Of a DNA stretch of 11,044 nt, positions 7,901-11,044 are shown in pieces; the first letter of the stretch is position 1; the number at the start of each line of letters is the position of its first letter. The translations under genes were made by a program, and so were the position numbers. Origin of the DNA: Scenedesmus sp. ARA3 (taxonomy: Eukaryota; Chlorophyta; Chlorophyceae; Sphaeropleales; Scenedesmaceae); contig RWJK01001399.1 of assembly GCA_004335835.1 (NCBI GenBank), positions 26,318 through 37,361 on the forward strand. The letters run 5' to 3'. Below the pieces are notes generated by a model. It was not told the origin of the DNA. It did not search any database and was given only the letters and a program-made list of their open reading frames with translations.

Positions 7901-10755
7901 GCCGTATATCCGGAGATGAAGTGGTACATGGCCTGCTCCATTGTCAGCTTGGAAACGGGTGGCAGCAGCCCGAAAGAGGCATCCCAGATCAAAACCTAAA
8001 CCCAAGACCTGAAACCTTGGCGCACCTGCCACCTTTGCCGTATATCCACTAATGAAGTGGTACATGGCCTGCTCCATTGTCAGCTTGGAAACGGGTGGCA
8101 GCAGCCCGAAAGAGGCATCCCAGATCAAAACCTAAACCCAAGACCTGAAACCTTGGCGCACCTGCCACCTTTGCCGTATATCCACTAATGAAGTGGTACA
8201 TGGCCTGCTCCATTGTCAGCTTGCTCACTGGTGGCAGCACGCCAAACGCGTCGCAACACAACAGGATGATGTTGCGCGGGTGGCCCCCAATGCATGGGAT
8301 CTTGGCGTTGCGGATGTAGTGGATGGGGTAGCTGGCGCGCGTGTTCTCGGTCACAGAGCTGCATGTAGCGGCAGCAGCAGCAGCAGCAGCAGCAGGATGG
8401 TGTGTCGAGAGGCTTCAGTGGGTTGTTGCTCGATTGATTTCGCATAGGGGATCGTTTCAGGGCGGAAGAAACAGGCAGCAGAAGACAGATGCAGGGTATC
8501 TTGGCTTGCGGTTTGCGGATGTAGTGGATGGGGTAGCTGGCGCGCGTGTTCTCGGTCACAGAGCTGTATGTAGCGGCAGCAGCAAAACAGAAAAAAGACA
8601 AGTGCGCAGAGACGCTTCAGTGGGTTGTTGCTTCATTCTTTTCTGATAAGGGGTTGTTTCAGGGCAGAAGCAAACAGGCAGCAGAAAACAGATGCAGGGC
8701 ATCTTGGCGTTGCGGATGTAGTGGATTGGGTAGCTGGCGCGCGTGTTCTCGGTCACAGAGCTGTATGTAGCGGCAGCAGCAAAACAAAAAAAAGAAAAGT
8801 GCGCAGAGACGCTTCAGTGGGTTGTTGCTTCATTCTTTTCTGATAAGGGGTTGTTATAACAGCCGTGCAAAACCCTGCCAGCTGACGGCACAGTGCTGGT
8901 AGGCATGCCCGAGCCCCGCACCTAAAACCTCAAGCAGGTATAACAGCCTCGCAAAACCCTGCCGGCTGACGGCACAGTGCTGGTAGGCATGCCCGAGCAG
9001 CTCCCCTCAGGCGACAAAGATTATGACAGATTTCAAGCTCAAATTCAAATGGAACCACATGAACAGCACACCATGTCAGCCAGAAACACCAACGACAAAG
9101 TGCAGGGCAACCAACATTCAACACAAACATTAGATAAGACCCTCGTCATAAGAGCTCACCCGTTGCCGCAGTCCACATCGCGCGTCACGGGCTCGTTTTG
9201 CACAGCACATCCAGCACCGTCTGGCTTGCTGAAGCCTGACAAAACCTAAAGACAGTAAATCATGCATGCCGCACACGGCGCTGTAGTCCACCAAGTCAAC
9301 ACATAAGAAAACCTGCTACACTTTACTTTATAACCTGTACTATGCTCACCCGTCGTCGTAGTCCACCTTGCGTGTCACGGGGTCAAACTGCACATTCTCC
9401 AGCACCGTCCCAAAACGGATCGCATCGTAGATGTCAGGCTCGCTGGAGCGCTTCAGCTTGATGGCCTTGGCGTAGCAGCCACCTTCAATGTTGAACACGC
9501 CTGCATAGATTTGAAATTCAGATCGATTCAAACAAAGCAACCAATCACAGCATTGAAAGGGTTGTTGTGAGCTTGCTCTCGATGTTGAGCACGACTGCAG
9601 AAAGATTTTGCAACAAAAAGGGCGGGATTTGATATGTGTTTGAATATAGATCATTGTCTGGCTCGCTGGAGCGCTTTAGCTTGATGGCCTTGGCATAGCA
9701 GCCAATTTGAGTCGTCCCCAATCAGCGGCCGCTTGGCGTCAGCGCAGCCGATGTGAACTTCACATCAATCATGAATACAGTTAACAGTTTGAATTCAATA
9801 TGTGTCACTCACCGTTGGGCCCCCAGCAGTGCTCGTCGTCCCCAATCAGCGGCCGCTTGGCGTCAGTCAGTCACAGTAACCTTCACGCAACACACCAGCA
9901 CAGTTCACAGTCAGAACCTCCGAGCACGCAGCAGACGCCATGGGGTCTCCAACAATGCTCGTCTTCATCAATCACCCACTCACTGGTTCCCCTGATCGCC
10001 AATAACAGACCAACCACAAGTACAATATTTGTCACAGTAACTCACCACTGGGTCCCCAGCAGTGCTCGTCGTCCCCGATCAGCGGCCGCTTGGCGTCAGT
10101 CAGTCAATGTGAACTTCACACGAATCATGCACGCAGTTCACAGCGTGAATTCGAAATATGTCACTCACCGTTGGGCCCCCAGCAGTGCTCGTCGTCCCCA
10201 ATCAGCGGCCGCTTGGCATCAGTGGACAGCGTGGTCTTGCCGGTGCCTGCAGCAGCAGCAGCAGCAGCAGCAGCACCAGCAGCAGCAATGTCATTGCCTC
10301 CAAGCCCTTCTCTTGACATCTTCCCCCAGAGCCCAGATCATGCACGCAGGCACCAATGCGCAGCAACACACGCACCGCTGCCGTCAACATCCACAGAAAA
10401 CACAGCAGAACTGAGCAGCATGACTACAGGCAGCGGCAGCAGCAGCAGCAGCAGCGCAATCGAGAGGCCGAAGAAGAGTGTGACGTCACCCGCCGGGCCC
10501 ATGTTGCAGCCGCTGTGCAACATCCACTCAATCAGTTCATGTATGCACATTGGCACTGGCGCAGCTTACATTGCCACCTGATGCTTCCTGATCAAGCACA
10601 TGCTGCAGCTGCCAATCACAGGATATCAAGAACCAGGCAGCAGCAGCAGCGCACCCGAGAGGCCGAAGAAGAGTGTGACGTCACCCGCTGGGCCCATGTT
10701 GCAGCCGCTGTGCAGCGACAGCACGCCCCGCTTGGGCATGTAGTAGTGCATCAGC
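4587..10755 (-). CDS. PCK1: ATP-dependent phosphoenolpyruvate carboxykinase, C-terminal 373 residues in seven exons
   Basis: PEPCK (ATP type) converts oxaloacetate and ATP to PEP, CO2 and ADP in gluconeogenesis and anaplerosis; in plants and algae it is usually cytosolic. Seven exons (10755-10655, 10246-10169, 9500-9350, 8358-8162, 6753-6607, 5862-5732, 4904-4587) join without a frame break. Numbering the visible 373 residues: a probable active-site His is at 15, the P-loop GLSGTGKT at 31-38 (Lys37), the LIGDDEHCW metal-binding motif at 48-56 (Asp52), EGGCYAK at 65-71, ENTRASYP at 114-121 with the substrate Arg at 117, [12 protein letters not shown] at 146-157, and [17 protein letters not shown] at 236-252, whose Arg236 and Thr242 match the adenine-contact residues of the bacterial enzyme. 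No key residue in this part is missing. The family is about 530-670 residues, so 150-300 N-terminal residues lie past the right edge. The C-terminus has an unusual tail. Introns carry many partial exon copies. Identity is very sure; transcript structure is inferred from splice sites and phase. Confidence 0.95.
4984..5352 (-). repeat. PCK1: Three copies of PEPCK exon g 5' part with acceptors
   Basis: The copy at 4984-5110 keeps an open frame for 44 codons ([19 protein letters not shown] to NFEHFH). The copy at 5181-5224 has an internal deletion joining the SSCTG codons to the KLGRM region out of frame. The copy at 5297-5352 covers about 20 codons. All keep ctgcag|GTG. All share Ser (AGC) where the real exon has Arg (AGG), suggesting the real exon changed later. 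Confidence 0.9.
5404..5640 (-). repeat. PCK1: Two copies of PEPCK exon f 3' part
   Basis: The copy at 5565-5640 encodes [20 protein letters not shown] and HLK with donor GTGCGTGG; seven of eight codon differences from exon f are synonymous. The copy at 5404-5463 has lost the end of the exon and the donor, and carries several replacements. Confidence 0.9.
5732..5862 (-). CDS. PCK1: PEPCK exon f: [10 protein letters not shown] to adenine-binding RMSIAHTR
   Basis: The 131-nt exon encodes residues 226-268, [20 protein letters not shown] through ETPIFHLK, ending in phase 0. The acceptor is cttgcag|GC and the donor AAG|GTGCGTG. Two copies of the 5' part lie upstream and two of the 3' part downstream. 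Confidence 0.93.
5938..6099 (-). repeat. PCK1: Two copies of PEPCK exon f 5' part with acceptors
   Basis: Copies lie at 5938-5977 and 6062-6099, each starting tgcag|GCTGGAC and covering WTGGKYGVG. Flanking intron words such as GCAGTACAGATG (plus strand, 5904 and 6027) also repeat, so the unit is about 120 bp and includes intron. Confidence 0.88.
6278..6487 (-). repeat. PCK1: Two copies of PEPCK exon e 3' part with donors
   Basis: The copy at 6393-6487 encodes [20 protein letters not shown] and VNT with donor GTGCGCAA; its four differences over this part are all synonymous. It breaks frame upstream near the WHP codons. The copy at 6278-6345 is older, with several replacements and donor GTGTGT. 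Confidence 0.92.
6607..6753 (-). CDS. PCK1: PEPCK exon e: [17 protein letters not shown] to WLVNTG
   Basis: The 147-nt exon encodes residues 177-224: [20 protein letters not shown], then [18 protein letters not shown] and THAWLVNT. The acceptor is gacgcag|GC and the donor G|GTGCGCA. A motif TGTAACATGTT about 10-20 nt upstream of the acceptor is a candidate branch-point region and recurs beside the copies. Four copies of the 5' part lie upstream and two copies of the 3' part downstream. Confidence 0.93.
6812..7299 (-). repeat. PCK1: Four copies of PEPCK exon e 5' part with acceptors
   Basis: Copies lie at 6812-6907, 6959-7016, 7067-7143 and 7200-7299. The nearest keeps the frame from [17 protein letters not shown] to MKYA with only synonymous differences from exon e. 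The second lacks about 19 nt after EP. The third has Gly for Glu and a damaged first codon. The fourth is the most decayed. All retain the AG acceptor and the upstream motif AACATGTTACA or a near variant (plus strand: 6919, 7028, 7155, 7325; the real exon's is at 6765). Confidence 0.92.
7374..8117 (-). repeat. PCK1: Five partial copies of PEPCK exon d 3' part with donors
   Basis: Copies lie at 8026-8117, 7890-7981, 7666-7789, 7467-7589 and a decayed one at 7374-7416. Four keep a donor: GTGCGCC beside the first and GTGCGTTC beside the next three. All four encode LPPVSKLT(M/V)EQAMYHFI and then (S/C)GYTAKVAG. Changes are largely synonymous, including Ser codons switching between AGY and TCN families. 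The three GTGCGTTC copies also share intron blocks, such as ACCTTTAAACGCTAGC on the plus strand at 7637 and 7860. Confidence 0.92.
7945..8216. repeat. Perfect 136-bp tandem duplication inside the exon d copy array
   Basis: Bases 7945-8080 and 8081-8216 read identically by eye. Each unit starts CAGCTTGGAAACGGGTGGCA (the second runs on into the real exon d). The unit spans exon-derived and intron-derived sequence and ends inside the true exon d. It is the most recent visible duplication event in the array. Confidence 0.93.
8162..8358 (-). CDS. PCK1: PEPCK exon d: ENTRASYP to SGYTAKVAG
   Basis: The 197-nt exon encodes residues 111-175, from [20 protein letters not shown] through [16 protein letters not shown] to [12 protein letters not shown], with split glycines at both ends. 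The acceptor is acatgcag|CT and the donor G|GTGCGCC. It contains the oxaloacetate-binding Arg (NTR). Its 5' part is copied twice upstream and its 3' part five times downstream. Confidence 0.93.
8371..8396. repeat. CAG/CTG tract upstream of exon d acceptor
   Basis: The plus strand reads GGCAGCAGCAG and continues for eight triplets, starting about 12 nt upstream of the exon d acceptor on the minus strand. The two upstream copies of this region have only two or three triplets followed by an A-rich stretch, so the tract expanded next to the real exon. Confidence 0.88.
8490..8760 (-). repeat. PCK1: Two copies of PEPCK exon d 5' part with acceptor and upstream intron
   Basis: Copies lie at 8490-8563 and 8693-8760. 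Both start tacag|CTCTGTGACCGAGAAC and run to the AKIPCI codons. The first has an 8-nt insertion around the Asn codon, and the second has Ile to Met. Both continue into a shared non-coding block (with CTTCAGTGGGTTGTTGC on the plus strand), so the repeat unit is about 200 bp and includes intron. Confidence 0.9.
8855..8997. repeat. 84-bp tandem duplication unrelated to PEPCK exons
   Basis: The 59 bases from 8855 recur from 8939 with three mismatches (both begin TATAACAGCC and end GGCATGCCCGAG). I find no match to any PEPCK exon in the window. It lies in the c-d intron between the exon c copy and the exon d copies. Confidence 0.85.
9160..9223 (-). repeat. PCK1: Degenerate copy of PEPCK exon c 3' part with donor
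   Basis: The minus strand shows a decayed version of the end of exon c, with GACGGTGCTGGA and GCCCGTGACGCGCGATGTGG. The donor GG|GTGAGC is kept. It is more diverged than most copies in the window. Confidence 0.75.
9350..9500 (-). CDS. PCK1: PEPCK exon c: EGGCYAK and RFGTVLENV
   Basis: The 151-nt exon encodes residues 61-109, [17 protein letters not shown] through RKVDYDD, plus two bases of Gly110. The acceptor is tatgcag|GC and the donor GG|GTGAGC. EGGCYAK and the stretch [11 protein letters not shown] are hallmarks of ATP-PEPCK. The phase is correct with exons b and d. Confidence 0.93.
9574..9703 (-). repeat. PCK1: Two fragments of PEPCK exon c 5' part
   Basis: The fragment at 9656-9703 covers GGCTGCTATGCCAAGGCC to the SSEPD codons of exon c. 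The fragment at 9574-9594 follows tctgcag with TCGTGCTCAACATCGA, a degenerate form of the VFNIE start. They are separated by sequence I do not recognise. Confidence 0.7.
9711..10098 (-). repeat. PCK1: Four partial copies of PEPCK exon b 3' part in the b-c intron
   Basis: Copies lie at 10046-10098, about 9937-9972, 9813-9866 and 9711-9741. The copy at 9813-9866 matches the real exon over [16 protein letters not shown] and its donor GTGAGTGAC, and the following intron bases also resemble the real ones, including a GAATTC. The copy at 10046-10098 has GPS for GPN and keeps GTGAGT. The copy at 9937-9972 is degenerate and its donor GT reads GC. The copy at 9711-9741 stops after GGGGACGAC and abuts an exon c fragment. 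The b+intron+b arrangement at 10046-10230 resembles that at 9711-9866, so a dimeric unit was duplicated. Confidence 0.85.
10169..10246 (-). CDS. PCK1: PEPCK exon b: rest of the P-loop and metal-binding LIGDDEHCW
   Basis: The 78-nt exon starts GC-ACC-GGC-AAG and supplies TGKTT of the P-loop, then [16 protein letters not shown] and the first base of Gly60. The acceptor follows a CTG-triplet tract and the donor is G|GTGAGTGAC. Phase 1 on both sides fits exons a and c. This is the only copy that carries the P-loop half; every other copy in the following intron starts after it. Confidence 0.92.
10247..10286. repeat. CAG/CTG tract abutting the exon b acceptor
   Basis: A run of CAG triplets (CTG on the coding strand), interrupted once by CAC, sits directly next to the exon b acceptor, in the place of a polypyrimidine tract. 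Confidence 0.9.
10460..10519 (-). repeat. PCK1: Partial copy of PEPCK exon a, 3' part, donor destroyed
   Basis: The copy covers [20 protein letters not shown] with one synonymous change visible at Pro (CCA to CCG). The donor region reads TCGATTGCGC where the real exon has TCGGGTGCGC, so the GT is lost. It sits in the a-b intron. Confidence 0.85.
10655..10755 (-). CDS. PCK1: PEPCK exon a (first visible): active-site His and start of P-loop
   Basis: The 101-nt exon encodes [20 protein letters not shown] and continues to FFGLS plus the first base of a glycine codon. The acceptor is a ctgcag preceded by a run of CTG triplets. The donor is G|GTGCGC, again followed by CTG triplets. The intron cuts inside the P-loop codon for Gly34. 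One preceding base completes a codon from an exon outside the window. Confidence 0.9.
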
Positions 10756-10873
10756 CTGCAGCAGCAGCAGCAGCAGCAGCAGCAACGGCAGCATCGGCAG
10801 ATCTCAGCACGCCGCGCTTGGCCATGTAGTAGTGCATCAGCCTGTGCAGCAAGAGCAGCAGCAGCAGCAGCAG
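10756..10873. repeat. CAG/CTG tracts flanking exon a
   Basis: CAG runs occur at 10757-10785 (next to the exon a acceptor) and 10852-10873 (upstream of the exon a copy). Similar short tracts lie at 10432-10455 and 10639-10650. Expansion or slippage in these may aid local duplication. Confidence 0.9.
10804..10841 (-). repeat. PCK1: Partial copy of PEPCK exon a, 5' part with acceptor
   Basis: On the minus strand, gcacag|G is followed by CTGATGCACTACTACATG, as in exon a. It diverges after GTGCTG. Pro is replaced by Ala (MAKRGVL). It lies upstream of the full exon and is separated from it by a CAG/CTG tract. Confidence 0.85.
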
Positions 10874-10981
10874 CAATATTATCACTAATCAACTGTTTCC
10901 ATCACTAGCACAATATCACCGCAACTTTAGCAACTTTCATCAGATACTTGCAAAAGCGATTGTTGTTATTGTTATTGTTAC
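10874..10981. other. Unassigned AT-rich sequence upstream of exon a
   Basis: Probably intron of the PEPCK gene between a missing upstream exon and exon a. I see no exon fragment in it. Confidence 0.5.

Positions 10982-11044
<63 letters not shown>
10982..11044. repeat. ATT microsatellite at window edge
   Basis: About twenty uninterrupted ATT triplets run to the last base, preceded by GTTATT imperfect units from 10960. It probably lies in the PEPCK intron upstream of exon a. The window ends inside it. Confidence 0.95.

Noticed and set aside
7374..8290. CRISPR-like array of regularly spaced repeats
   Set aside because: Repeat units are 90-140 bp, encode PEPCK exon d in frame, and have no short unique spacers. 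They are exon-edge duplications in a eukaryotic intron.
7374..8358. Mutually exclusive alternative exons
   Set aside because: Copies lack one of the two splice sites needed for an internal exon: 3' parts have no acceptor at their start and 5' parts no donor at their end. Not a classic cassette array, though the tail copy remains open.
4338..10850. Whole PEPCK locus as a pseudogene
   Set aside because: One full copy of each of seven exons joins in perfect phase with all visible active-site residues and proper splice sites; the broken pieces are extra copies in introns.

Overview
The window reads as nuclear DNA of a eukaryote, most likely a chlorophycean green alga. The supporting signs are short GC-rich exons in GT-AG introns, donors of the GTGAGT, GTGCGC and GTGGGT kinds, many CAG/CTG triplet tracts, and a plant/bacterial-type ATP-dependent PEP carboxykinase. 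I cannot name the species. Both recognisable genes lie on the minus strand.

Right to left (5' to 3' for the genes): 10876-11044 is upstream sequence ending in a pure ATT microsatellite at the window edge. From 10755 to 4587 lies the C-terminal 373 residues of ATP-dependent phosphoenolpyruvate carboxykinase (PEPCK). It is built from seven exons (10655-10755, 10169-10246, 9350-9500, 8162-8358, 6607-6753, 5732-5862, 4587-4904) that join in perfect phase across six introns and end in TGA. The N-terminal part is beyond the right edge. From about 4340 to 1568 is a spacer of about 2.8 kb with no recognisable gene; it probably holds the PEPCK 3' UTR and the promoter of the next gene. From 1528 to 391 are the first two coding exons (236 residues) of a TPR protein resembling TTC12. 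The rest runs off the left edge.

The remarkable content is in the introns. Every PEPCK intron, the PEPCK 3' flank and both visible introns of the TPR gene contain partial copies of the adjoining exons. The rule is strict: the full exon exists once. Upstream of it lie 0-4 copies of its acceptor plus its 5' part. Downstream lie 1-5 copies of its 3' part plus its donor. About thirty such fragments are recognisable in the PEPCK gene and three in the TPR gene. The copies nearest the real exon differ from it almost only at synonymous positions, and outer copies add indels and frame breaks. Many keep working-looking splice sites, so the gene is full of decoys. Simple duplication and neutral decay does not easily explain the synonymous bias. 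Patches from diverged paralogues or alleles, past coding constraint, or an assembly that interleaves haplotypes are the alternatives.

PEPCK is a metabolic enzyme, and a TTC12-like protein would act in chaperone-linked assembly. Nothing suggests a functional link between the two; what they share is the intron architecture.
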